From Leishmania infantum JPCM5 (taxonomy: Eukaryota > Euglenozoa > Kinetoplastea > Trypanosomatida > Trypanosomatidae), in contig NC_009418.2 of the NCBI RefSeq assembly GCF_000002875.2, positions 1,538,273-1,602,272 of the forward strand: DNA of 64,000 nucleotides, read 5' to 3'. The notes under the pieces are model-generated. The model worked only from the letters and a program-made list of their open reading frames with translations, had not been told where the DNA came from and searched no databases. The position numbers and the translations under genes are program-made. Of this stretch, positions 24,918 to 35,400 are shown one piece after another (the stretch's first letter is position 1; each line of letters begins with the position of its first letter).

Positions 24918-26384
24918 ATGAGCTCTACGGCTAATCGCACTGAGGACGCGGCGAGTAGTGCACTCGATGGCGATGATGCCACTGCTGCTTTGCTCAGCTC
25001 CCCAGCGGTAACCACTGCCACCGCAGAGGTGGCGCAACTGAGGCAGGAACTTCACCAATGTCAAGAAAAGTTTGCGTCCTGGAAGGCAAAGGCGAAGACG
25101 GGTGTGGAGCAAATGCGTGCTCAAATCGTCGATCTCACGTGCAAGCTGGACGAATCGAACAAGCAGCGCGCGCTCCTGGAGGCGTCCCTTGGCAGGGGAG
25201 CAGCGCTCCCGGCGCTGTACGTCGCTCAAAGTCAGGAGTTCATGCACGCTCACGCTATTGCTGCCGCGTGCTTGCTGGTCGATACCGTCTTGCTTTCCCA
25301 CAGCGGTGGCGGGCCAGGGCAATACAAGGACACAGCAGCGACGAGCCCAGCGAGGAGTCCGACTCTGCAGAGCACAACCACCGAAAGCCTGCAGAAGACA
25401 GTGAAGGATCAGTCGGACCGGCTAAAGGAGGCGCACCACGCACTGAAGCGACTGAGCAATGAGCTGCAGCAGCGTACCGCAGCCTTGCACCAGCAGGATG
25501 AGAATCTCGCCGATCTGAGGCGCCGCCTCGCCGAGTTGGAGGCATGCAACACATCGCTCAAGCAGCAGCTTATGAGCGTGCCGAACGCTCAAGAGTGGAA
25601 GCATGCGCAGGAGGAGCTGGACCAGCAACTCGCGCGGACGCGGCTGGAGTATGAGAGCCGCGAAAGTCAGCTCGTTCTGCAGCATAGCACCGAGGTGCAG
25701 GCTCTGAAGGCAGTACATGAGCGGGAAGTGCAAGAGATGCAACGAGAGCAGCGCGATGCCGTTGCACAGGCGGTCCAAGATGCTCTGGCTAACCGCTCAC
25801 CGACACTCGTGCGTGGCGGCGCCCACCCCGGCAAGACCGACGACGACGACGCCTACCTGGACCTGCTGAACGATTACAAAGCGATGGAGATGCAGTGCGC
25901 CGCCGCCACGCAGGAGCGAGACACCATGGCGGCTGAACAGCAGATGCTGTTGCGCGAGCTTCAGGAGCTTCTGCAGAGCGCACGAGGGCCGCTTCCAGCC
26001 TCCGCCGCAAACGGTACCTCTACCACCGCCGTAACGGCCGCAGACGGGGCCCAAGCCACTGCTGGGTGGGACTCGTTTGCCGACACCGCCAATCTCAAAG
26101 AGGCTGTGCGCCGGATCCACGAACAGCGGCTCACATTCGCCAAGCTTCAAGAGGAACTAATGCACTCTCGCCGTGAAGTGATGCAGCTGCGGCGCTGCAA
26201 AGCTGGACCGCCAGAGGACGGCCTCAGCGCGCAGCAGCTGCAGTACGTGCGCTCCGTCGTGGTGCAACTCCTCTGCTCGCTGAGCGACATCCGCGTGGCG
26301 CGGCACCTGCTGCCCGTGCTGAGCATGCTACTAAAGTTCACAGATGACGACCTGCAGGCGATCACCAAGGCTATGCTGCAATGA
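24918..26384 (+). CDS. GRIP-domain golgin
   Basis: This encodes 488 residues. GRIP golgins are tethers that bind Arl1-GTP on trans-Golgi membranes. After a Ser/Thr/Ala-rich N-terminus the protein is mostly coiled coil ('VAQLRQELHQCQEKFASWKA', 'LRRRLAELEACNTSLKQQL', 'EELDQQLARTRLEYESRESQ'), with breaks at low-complexity Ala/Ser/Thr segments. The last about 48 residues (441-488) form the GRIP domain. 'LQYVRSVVVQLLCSL' contains the invariant tyrosine (Tyr443), and 'HLLPVLSMLLKFTDDDLQAI' corresponds to the family's 'LLPVL..LL.FS.EE'. The domain is at the extreme C-terminus, as in other golgins. GRIP proteins are described in trypanosomatids. The ATG at 24918 is the first in frame; the in-frame upstream segment begins with a non-ATG codon and looks untranslated. 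Confidence 0.88.
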   Translation: MSSTANRTEDAASSALDGDDATAALLSSPAVTTATAEVAQLRQELHQCQEKFASWKAKAKTGVEQMRAQIVDLTCKLDESNKQRALLEASLGRGAALPALYVAQSQEFMHAHAIAAACLLVDTVLLSHSGGGPGQYKDTAATSPARSPTLQSTTTESLQKTVKDQSDRLKEAHHALKRLSNELQQRTAALHQQDENLADLRRRLAELEACNTSLKQQLMSVPNAQEWKHAQEELDQQLARTRLEYESRESQLVLQHSTEVQALKAVHEREVQEMQREQRDAVAQAVQDALANRSPTLVRGGAHPGKTDDDDAYLDLLNDYKAMEMQCAAATQERDTMAAEQQMLLRELQELLQSARGPLPASAANGTSTTAVTAADGAQATAGWDSFADTANLKEAVRRIHEQRLTFAKLQEELMHSRREVMQLRRCKAGPPEDGLSAQQLQYVRSVVVQLLCSLSDIRVARHLLPVLSMLLKFTDDDLQAITKAMLQ

Positions 26385-27891
26385 ACAAGCACCCGCGAGG
26401 TGGCGGGCAGCCTCTAATCAGTCATGCTGGACTACAGCGAAGCGACGCAGCTGAGCATCGTCCGCTGCCTCTGCACGCCAAGGTTGCTCGTCTGCACGTA
26501 CTCCCTCTCTCACAGCGATCGAGTGTGAGCGCAAGATCGCCTTGAGGGTAGGGCCGCGTTCGTCTCCGTAGCGACTTCGTTTGCCTCCACGTTTCGCTGA
26601 TGTGCGGGGATGCGTGGATGCATCTCTTGTGCGGTACGGCACATGTGTACATGTGCATGTATCGTATGTGCGGTTGTGCTTTCTTGTTGTTGTTTCGTTC
26701 CTTGTTTGGCACGCGTCCGCTTCCTCACTGCACACCATGATTCCAAACACCACGCGACGCTCGGACTGTCAACGGCTCATCACGTCGTGCGAACCAGCCG
26801 TAGACACACGTGTCGCAACAACGTGCGCCGACTCGGTCGTCTGACCGCTGCCTCTGCCACAGACTTTACCCCACCCGCCTTGCAGGCGGCCTCACGGTCG
26901 CTCCTCCCATCATGCCGGATGCTTCGTGAGGCATCCCCCTCACGGGCTGCGAGGGCCGGTCGTGGGATTCGCTCGAGTCACGCTGATGCTCTGTCTATTA
27001 TACGGATGGCGCAAGCGTGTGCACAGTCGCAGCGGACCCCGATGCAACACACTCACCCCCCTCCCCTTTCCCCTTCCCTAACTTCGTCGCAGGCACTTGA
27101 CGCTGTCACCAGCGGAAGCGGCTCGACATTTGGCAGGGATAGGCGGCGAGGGTGCTGCTTGGCCCTGCCTGAAACGGAGTGAGAGGGAAGGGTGCACTCG
27201 TGTCACTGAGATACCACGCAGTGTAAGGCGTCGCCTATCGTCAGGGAGTAATAGTTGTGTGCCGGAGCAAGAAGACAGGATGTGTACTCACTTCTCTTCT
27301 CCTGAACGCGCCACGCAATGCGACCGCCGCTGTGAGAAGCGAAAGGCCCCACTTCAGTGCCGAGTGTGTGCAGCGCACTGGTTGGACGGGCATGGGTGTA
27401 TTCTACCATGACCACACCACCGCTGCCACCACAAACCGTTTCGCGCCTTTCGTCTCTCATTGCAACGGCTGCTTCTGTCTCTTGCACTTTTCACGCGCTC
27501 TCTCTCTCTCTGTGTGCGTGTCTTCCGTATGGTGGTGGCTGCACCCGTGCGCTGCACTCCCTCGCGCATTCGCCGGCCTCTCTCTCGTTTTTCCTTCATG
27601 TGGAGCAGCGTAGCAACCCTGTCGACGAGAGGCAAGCCCCGCAGATCGCGCCTCGCTACTGCCCTTGGTGAAGAACCGTCCACCCGGAGAGGCGGTGTCG
27701 CACGGCTTCCCTTGCACCCGTTCTTTATCTTCTTTCTTTCTCGTCGCTTAGCTCTTGCTGCTCATCTCGTCTCTAAGCACGCATCAGCGAATCCTCGTCG
27801 GCGGCCGACGTTGCACGTCGGGTAGCACAGTGTAGCGCTGCAGCGCTCACGCGTGGCACTTGGGCTCGTTGTTGCTCCATCGCTGCTTACA
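26385..27891 (+). other. long intergenic/UTR stretch
   Basis: It has T-rich stretches (26660-26710), a GC-rich block at about 26880-27030 that could belong to a repetitive 3'UTR element, and C/T-rich sequence before the next gene. Open frames here are low-complexity. No gene supported. Confidence 0.6.
27707..27751 (+). promoter_or_regulatory. predicted trans-splice acceptor for the mitofilin-domain gene
   Basis: The tract 'ttctttatcttctttctttc' ends in 'tcgtcgcttag' with AG at 27750-27751, about 140 nt before the ATG at 27892. Confidence 0.65.
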
Positions 27892-28818
27892 ATGACGTCC
27901 TGGAAGGACCGGATCGCCGCGATGCTCTTCTTCCGTGACCCTGAGGAGGCGCTAACAGCGGAGAAGATGCGCAACGCCGAGGCGATGGCCAAGACAACGG
28001 AGGTGCGCCTGCATCACAACCAAGATGAGCGGGAGGTCAAGGAGAAGATGCTGCAGCTGGAAAATGGCATCAAGGCGCAGCGGGAGCGCTACGCTCGACA
28101 GGCCGCCCCAATGCTGAAGGAGTTCGACGACATTGCCATTTCGCAGCACTACTACCAGGAGGTGGGAAACAGCGTGGCAGCGCAGGAGACGTTTGTGGAT
28201 CAAATGGCGCAGCGGGAGACGCACCAATTCGGCTACATAAGCAAGAAGCTCATCTCCGTCAGCCTCAACTTTGAGGCTTTACGCCAGCAGATGCGGTCAG
28301 GGAAGCCGTTCGCACGAGAGCTGAAGGCCACGCTCGATGATGCGGAGAGTGAGGACCTGAATGCCATGTCGGAGCCACTCCGTGCATTTGCCGACCGCGG
28401 CGTCCCGGAGTCGACGCTTGTGCGCGCTGCCGCCTTTGATCTTGCCCGCTCCATCGAGGAGACTGGCAAGGCACCGGTGCAGCAGCCGGTGCTGGGGTGG
28501 CTGGACCTGTTAAAGTTTCGTACCGCCTTTAGTCCCTCTACGGTAGACCAGAACGAAGTTCGCGCTCGCCGCACCGCTGCCCAGTTCACGCGCTACATCG
28601 AGCAGAGACAGTACGCGAGGGCACTGGCTCTAGCGGAGGAGGTAGACACGTGGACGCGCAATGAGCACGATGCCGCCGTGGAATACTTCAACAATTCCTA
28701 CAGGAGCTTCCGGCAAGCGACCCTGCCCGTCATCACGGCTGAAATCTTTCTCGCCTACGCCGCCGCCTCCCTCAACGCGTCACGGGTGGCGTGTGTGGAA
28801 CATATGCTGAAGGAATAA
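27892..28818 (+). CDS. mitofilin-domain protein (candidate MICOS subunit) without a membrane helix
   Basis: This encodes 308 residues. The N-terminal half is a charged helix, likely coiled coil ('MRNAEAMAKTTEVRLHHNQD', 'VKEKMLQLENGIKAQRERYA'). The C-terminal half (about 165-300) follows the Mic60 mitofilin pattern: 'LRAFADRGVPESTLVRAAAF' and 'DLARSIEET' (human: 'RGVYSEEALRARF...LARRV'), then 'LGWLDLLKFRTAF' (human: 'SYLQSLLLF'), 'QFTRYIEQRQYARALALAEE' (human: 'ASYCIEHGDLELAAKFVNQ') and a last helix pair ending in 'ITAEIFLAYAAASLN'. Mitofilin domains shape crista junctions with Mic19. No transmembrane helix or clear presequence is visible, unlike Mic60. Kinetoplastid MICOS is known to be divergent with a peripheral module of small subunits, so this could be one of those. 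The start is the first in-frame ATG. Confidence 0.65.
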   Translation: MTSWKDRIAAMLFFRDPEEALTAEKMRNAEAMAKTTEVRLHHNQDEREVKEKMLQLENGIKAQRERYARQAAPMLKEFDDIAISQHYYQEVGNSVAAQETFVDQMAQRETHQFGYISKKLISVSLNFEALRQQMRSGKPFARELKATLDDAESEDLNAMSEPLRAFADRGVPESTLVRAAAFDLARSIEETGKAPVQQPVLGWLDLLKFRTAFSPSTVDQNEVRARRTAAQFTRYIEQRQYARALALAEEVDTWTRNEHDAAVEYFNNSYRSFRQATLPVITAEIFLAYAAASLNASRVACVEHMLKE

Positions 28819-29107
28819 AGAAAACCATGGCGTGAGGACCTTGAGAGAGCGAGCCGTAGCGAGGCGAGGCGTGTGCGTACTCCTGCACGGCGCTCCTTCA
28901 CCATCTCCTCTTCTCTCTTGTGATGCCTCTGCTTCTCTTGAGCGCTTGCCTCGCGGCATGGAAGAGCATCATGGCGTACGTGCATGTGTCGTTGTGTGGA
29001 TAGGCGTGCATGCGTCTGCCTTTGAATGTGGACCGGCCGGTCGAAGAATTGGCGGTCACCGTAGCGCACAAAGAAGAGCAGTAATAGAGTAAACGACACG
29101 CACACGA

Positions 29108-29128
29108 ACACACACACACACACACACA
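29108..29128 (+). repeat. CA dinucleotide run
   Basis: About ten uninterrupted CA units in the gap, read directly from the sequence. Confidence 0.9.
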
Positions 29129-29218
29129 TGCGCGCACAACACCCCTGGGCCTCCAACGGCTTCTCGGTGAGACCAAGACGTGCGCTGGCGGGGTTTTCTT
29201 CCCCGCAAAGGGGCCACC

Positions 29219-29304
29219 CACTGCTTCTTCCCTTTCCCCGTTCGCCAAATCGGATGCTGCCGCCATCACCGCATCTCTCCTTCCATCCCTCCTTCATCCC
29301 TCAG
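29219..29304 (+). promoter_or_regulatory. predicted trans-splice acceptor for the CFAP46-like gene
   Basis: A long C/T-rich stretch ends in 'cttcatccctcag' (AG 29303-29304), 113 nt upstream of the ATG at 29418. Confidence 0.65.
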
Positions 29305-29417
29305 TTTCGAGACTTGTATGGCATACTGCCTCTTCTCCTGACAGTCAATCATTGCCGTCCCCTGTAGCAGTGCAGCCGCCTCGCACCGAAAACGTGATCT
29401 TCCTGACCACTAGAGCG

Positions 29418-32400
29418 ATGGCGGGCAACACAAGTCATGTGAAACAGCTGCTGTCCACGGCGCGGATGTACCGCCGGTCGGATATGCTGCACGACATTGT
29501 GTGCGAAGTGCGCGACGCGGAAATGACAACCAGCAGGTTCTCTGCGGAACTGCGCGTGCTGTGCGCTGAAGTTGCGGTCGAGCTCAAGCAGTGGTCAGCC
29601 GCTGCGGAGCTGCTAAAAGGGCTCGGCGCCGCGCAGGAAACGCGACTGCTTGCAGTGCGCCGCGCCTTCTGCGAGGTGCTCGTGTCGCTTCACCACGTAG
29701 ACGAGAATACCTCCTTGACCGAGGACGAAAAAGTGCAGGAGTACGTCGCTGGCGCGGCGAGCGCGCTACAGGCGTTGGCGGAGGCGGTCGAGGTGTGGCC
29801 CGACAGCCTCGACGCTGTTCTCACGGGCATTCGCACACTGTGGCTCATCGCCAGCCCTCTCCTTTCCGCAGGCCACGAGGCGGACGTGTGCGACGCCGTC
29901 GCGTTCCTTGCCACCCTCCATCAGCAACTCCACATCGGTGGCGGGTACACGCTGGTGCAGTGGCTGGTGCGGGCCGCGTTGTGCCTTCGAGCCGCAGAGC
30001 GACCCAACGACGCGTTGACTCGCTTCTCGGCCGCGCTTGAGGCGGCGGCGCTCATGGGCAACCAGCGCCTCTTTGTGCAGGTGCTGCGCCTTGCCGCTGG
30101 CGTGATCTTGGTGAAGGAGAAGGCAAATGTCTCCTCGAAGACGCGCTCTGACTTGCTGCCCAGCTACCGGAACCGCCCCGTGCACTTCGCTGTTCTTCTT
30201 ACACATCTCGTGCTTGGAGGATGTCTGGAGATGGAGGCGTGCAAGGAGGACTTGCAAAGTGCTTACCATACCCTCAGTGACGTCGCAGATGTGGCGCAGC
30301 AGCCACCAGAGACCGGCGCATCGGCACCGCGGGGAAGGAAGAAGCAAGCAGCGGTAAAGTTGCCTCCTGCGATACGACTCGTCGACACCTTTGCTGTGAC
30401 GGAGTCCGACGTCATCGATGAAGTGAAGAGCGACCTGCTCCTGTGCATCAGCCTGCACGGAACCCTGTCCCCCGAGCAGGTGGAGGAGCTCGAGCAAAAA
30501 CGCAGCAGCTCGAATCATCGCGTGCGCAGCTTCGCGGCCTTCGCGCTTGTCGTGCGAGAGTCACACCGCCACGGGCTCCGCGGCCTTGGCAAGTGCGCCG
30601 ATGCCTCCTCCATCTCCGCGGCGCACAGGGCCGAACTCCGCACCCTTGCCGGCGAGCTGGTCGATGTACTCAAGAACACGAACACTATCCATGACGAGAG
30701 CGAGCGGCAGCACACATTGCGCACCGGGGCCTCTCTCCTGTGGAACCTGGTGCTTCCTTTTCTGCAGACCAGCACGATGGGCGACGCACAGGCGGCGCTG
30801 GCGGCAGTCGCGGACGTGAGCCAGGCCTTCATGCCTGCGCTGAGGAAGCTGTTCCTCCAGGTGACGACCCAGCAGTGCCACACAGCCTTCGAGGAGGATA
30901 ATCGCAGTCTGCTTCATCAGCTGCTACCGATGCTTCAGCGGGAGTGCCAGCGCGGAGAGGTCGACGGAGCAGCACCCGCGTGCTTGTTCCGGCTTCAGTG
31001 GCTCCAGCATCAGATGGCGATCCGAGAGGAGCCCGAGAGCAGCCTGACGTCGCAGGAGGACCGCTGCCTATTCGCCATTGAGCAATGCCGGGGTATCGCC
31101 AACCCCCTGAAGCGCGTTTCGGTGATTAAGACTGCCTTTCGGCATTTGCCGTCGATTGTCGAAGAGAATGATGCCCACACAACTGTGGCAGAAGCGAGCG
31201 AGTTGCAGATGGCCGCGCCCGCCGGCGGCGCTCTTTGTACTCGTCGCTCGACGGTCCAGCTGTACCGAGAGCTCTTGGAGCTGTGCATGCAGGACCTGAG
31301 TGCCTCCTTATACGCTGTGGCGATGGCGGTGGCCGAGGCACTGCGGGGCCTTCCTTGCCCTTTGCCGGGCGCCGGCGCCGCAGACATCGAGGAGGTACGA
31401 GCCGCCGCCTCCTTGCACGCTGCCACGATACTGGCGCGGCAGCTAGAGGAGGCGGAACCACATGGGGCGCAGAAGGACGTGCGATCGGCCAGCGTAGTGG
31501 ACCACAGGACTGCTGCTATCGAAGAGAGTGAGAACCGCTTGGCGGCTCTCCTGATCGAGGCAGCGCAACGCGGAGCGGAGGTGGAGAGCCGGCGTAGCGG
31601 CAGTGGGGGCTGGATTGCCGCAAACGCGTGTGTGGCGTTCCTAAAATGGAAGAAGCTCTCCTACGAACGTGGTGAATACCGCGCCCACCTCGCCGAGCTG
31701 CTCGATTTACAGAAGCTCTACACAGCTCTTTATGAGCATGACCAGGTTCAGGATGTGGAGCTGCTGTCCGACCTCACGACGTCGTCTGTGCTCGGGCTCG
31801 TGGCCGAGTACCTCGAGACCTCAAACCCTCCGGCAGGGGCAGGAACGTCTCCGCTGGCAACGCAGATGGGCAGGGACGGCTTCGCCGCGCACGTGCGGCG
31901 CCTCCGCATGTGCGCGAACTGCGAGCCCTCAAACGTGCAGCTTCGTCGCGCGCATGCCATGTGCCTCGAGGCTCTGCAAATCATCCCCGGCGTGAAGCAG
32001 AAGTGGTTCCTTGCCATGTTATCCCCTGCGCTGGCGCGGCTTGTCGGCGACAAGCCGAGGTTCTCGCCGCACCCACAGGAGCAGCTTTTCATCCTTCTCG
32101 GCATACTTGCTGGGCCGTCGGCAGTGTCTGAGAAAGTGGCGCTTCTCATCAACGACGCCCGCCCGCTGCTGCGCAAGGACCCGTGCGTCCGTCTCTGTGC
32201 ATGGGTCGCCGCTGTGGCGACGCAGCTGGGGCAGGAGGAAGTGGCACTGGAGTGCTGCGAGGTGGCTGATCGACTCTACGCCAGCAATCGACTGGGCTGG
32301 GGCTCCTTGTTGGAGATGCCGTCGCCGTTCTCCCCCGGCGGCGGTGCTTTGGCGGCGCCCGGTAAGACGACGGACAGCGGCAGCCACAAAAAGGCGTCAA

Positions 32401-35400
32401 TGGAGCCGGCGCTTGCGCAGCTCGACGGGCAGACGACGTTTTCAAAGCCGGACGCGGAGGACTGGGAAGCGTATGCGGAGCTGCTCTACATCAAGGCACA
32501 GGTAGGCGTCCAGCACTTGCACGGTCTCGTTAGCGTGGCTCGAAACCGCGCCGTGCAGCTTCTTTTGACAAACTGCGTGAACGCGGCTATCGCTGCGGTG
32601 CAGGGCCCAGCCGCGTCCAAGGTGGAGCACATCACGAACGCATACACTCTCTACTACACCTTTCTCCGGACCACTCGCATTTCGCTGGAGACGGCGACGT
32701 TTGTGCTGCCGAGTTTGCGGATGCTGCTGTCGAAGGCGCTACTGGCGCAGCTCCCCAAGCGCAGCTGGAGCGACTCCTTCACGGAGGTCGTGTATCAGCT
32801 CAGCTGCGTCCTCGTGCACGTGTCGTTGTCGAGTGAGCAGGACGACGATGCCCGCCAGTTAGTGGCGGTGCTGCGCCACCTGCGCGAGCTGCTACCCCCG
32901 CGCTACCAAAAGTCCCTCAAGGATCGGGAGCTGACCGAGGTGTGCTACCGCAATCCGTCCATCGACGACTTTCTGCAGCGGTCCAAAAACATGGAGGCGG
33001 AGCTGCAGGCGCGCGGATGGATGATCGTGGCCCTGGCGAGTAAAGACATCACTGGCGAAGCAGAGGCGTTTGCGCTGGCGCTGGCCGCCTCGCAAGGCGG
33101 GTCCCTCGCCACAGCGCAGTGCCTCTTCGAGAATGCGTATGCGGCAACCTTGCGGAGGGGAGACTCGACTCCGCTGGCGCAGGTGACTCGCCACTTGCAG
33201 GAGGCCCTGCGCACACTCGAAGGGCTCCCTGCGGCGGCGCCACTTCTGCAAAGTCTCGAGGAAACGGATCGCTGGCACGCCACCCTGGCCGACGCGTCAC
33301 TCACTGCCACGTTTCTGCGCTCGCAGCCACAGCGCCACTGCCCGCACAACGGCGACGTTGCCGGCGAGGTGGCCGAAGCAGCACGCGGAGAGCGACAGGC
33401 CGCGCCGCTGAAGGCATCCGTGAAGGCGCACTCCACAAAAATCACAGGGGTCACCTTCCATCACGCATTTCTGGGGCTGCGCATCGTCTCGCTGCTCTTC
33501 AGGACGACGCCGAGTCACGATGTTGTCGACGTTGGGGCAGCATCTGTCAAGGCAGCGAAGTACGCCCCAGCCCCTGCGTCGCGCCGCGACTGCGCTAAGG
33601 TCATGCTTGACTACGTCTCGTGCCTGTGGCACCTCAGCGCCAAATGGCTGTGCGAGGGCGCCGCGGACGAAGAGACAGTGGCGCTGAAGCTGCCGATCGA
33701 CACCTCCCTTTACTACAATTATGCTGAGCCGTCGGCGGCCGCGCAACGGCTGCGCCGCTGTGTGCCGGACGAAGAGTTTAAGTTGAACACAGAAGGGCTC
33801 TGGCAATGCTTGCTGGATCTCGGCGACTACCTCGCACGCACCGGCGATGAGCCGCACTCGTTCATGGTGTACTCGTGGGTGCGGTTTTCTGTCGCGCTCG
33901 CCTTCGGCGGCGCCAGGGGCGACTCGCGCTGCGGGCTCGTTCAGCGTCTATGCAACTGGAAAATGTGTGCGGCAGCCGCTTCGAGCGGCCTCAGCGATGA
34001 CCCATACGTGGCAGCGCTCAACCAGCTGGCCGATACCAGGTCCCTTGTAGAGGAGGCAGTGAAGCGGGACGTCGAAGGCAAGTGCGTGTCGCCGTCATCT
34101 GAGGCGGCGATGGTGGTCAGCGAGTGTGAGGTTCGCATTCACCTCGGCCAAACAGAGCAGGCTGCCACCCTGGCCGAGGATGTGCTGTGTCGCGGGCTGG
34201 AGTGCGCAAGTTGGAACACGGCGGCCACCCGAGCACGGGCCCTCCGCGTCCGTGCTCGTCACGAGGCAATCTGCTTGCGCTACGGAGATGCTCTGCGCAC
34301 CCTCCAGCAAGCGTTTCAGTTGATCGGCGCCGCCACGCCTTCCTCTGCCCCAACCGTCATTTCGGTCCCTCTCTGGACAGAGCTATGCAGCGATCGACTT
34401 GCTGTGCTGATGGATTCCCAGGCCACCGCCGAGGCTGTTCAGTGGGCTGGTACGGTGCGCCAGCAACTGCACCAATGGCGCGCCGCGGCCTCGCCGAGCG
34501 CAATGCAGGTCGACACCACCCATACTGCATGCCTGCGAGCCGATGTCGAGGACGCTCTAGAGCTGTGGATCAGCCGTCTCGTCACCACATTAACGCCACA
34601 AGTCCCAGTCGGAGATGCTCTATCGCACCCGACTGCTTGCTCCCCCCCCGAGCACCGTCGGGCCGACACAGAGGAGCTGCTGCGTGAGCTTCTCCTTGTC
34701 GCGGAGGGCCCCACTACGCTGCACAGTTGTCTCTACACCACACATGCAAAGTGGCATGTGCGGGACCGTGTGACGCCCCAGTGGCTGGCGCAGCACAGTG
34801 CCAAAGTAGATGACGTACGGACGCGATTGTTGGTGCTGCTCGCAGAGATGAGAGTCTTGGACGAGCTGTCGCTTCGCCTGCAGACTGCGCGCGCATCTTG
34901 CAAAGTCGGAGTGGGCTCGCCCGGTCAAGGCGAGGTCGACGCCGCTACCGCCACCAGCATGTCTTTCTGGCAAGGCGCCCTCGTCTACTGGACTGCCATT
35001 GACCGCCTCGAGGCGAGCGAACTTGCATCGTACCTCCTCGTCGCCTTTCGGCACCTGTCCATGGAGGATCTGCAGCTGCCAACATCGAGTGCCCCAGCCC
35101 ACTGCGAGAGGGAGGTGTTACGGCTCATTCGCGGCGCGGCGTCGTCGTCGTGCGCCGCCACAGTCGAACGTGCACCCCATGCGGAGGAGCAGGCAGTCAT
35201 GGTCGGCGCGCGCTGGCAAAGAGACGGCGCGCGTGAGACAGACGAGCTCCGGCAAGCGCTGCAGCACTACAGCGTGACCGATGCACGTGCCCAGTACATA
35301 ATGGATGTGTCCGCGGTGCCCGCTCTGCTGGAAAAGGCAGCGGCGCATTGCCGCCAGTGGCCGCACACCCGTCTGGCAGCGGCGATCGTGGTGGCTGTGG

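Larger units (their letters stand above)
28819..29417 (+). other. intergenic/UTR stretch
   Basis: It includes a CA dinucleotide run at 29108-29128 and a strong pyrimidine tract at 29219-29302. No gene seen. Confidence 0.7.

Noticed and set aside
26610..27182. Open frame of 190 codons after the golgin gene
   Set aside because: Cys/Arg/Ser-rich low complexity, no motif, and a mixture of 3'UTR-like sequence.
29766..30518. Open frame on the - strand inside the CFAP46-like gene
   Set aside because: Antisense shadow without domain content.
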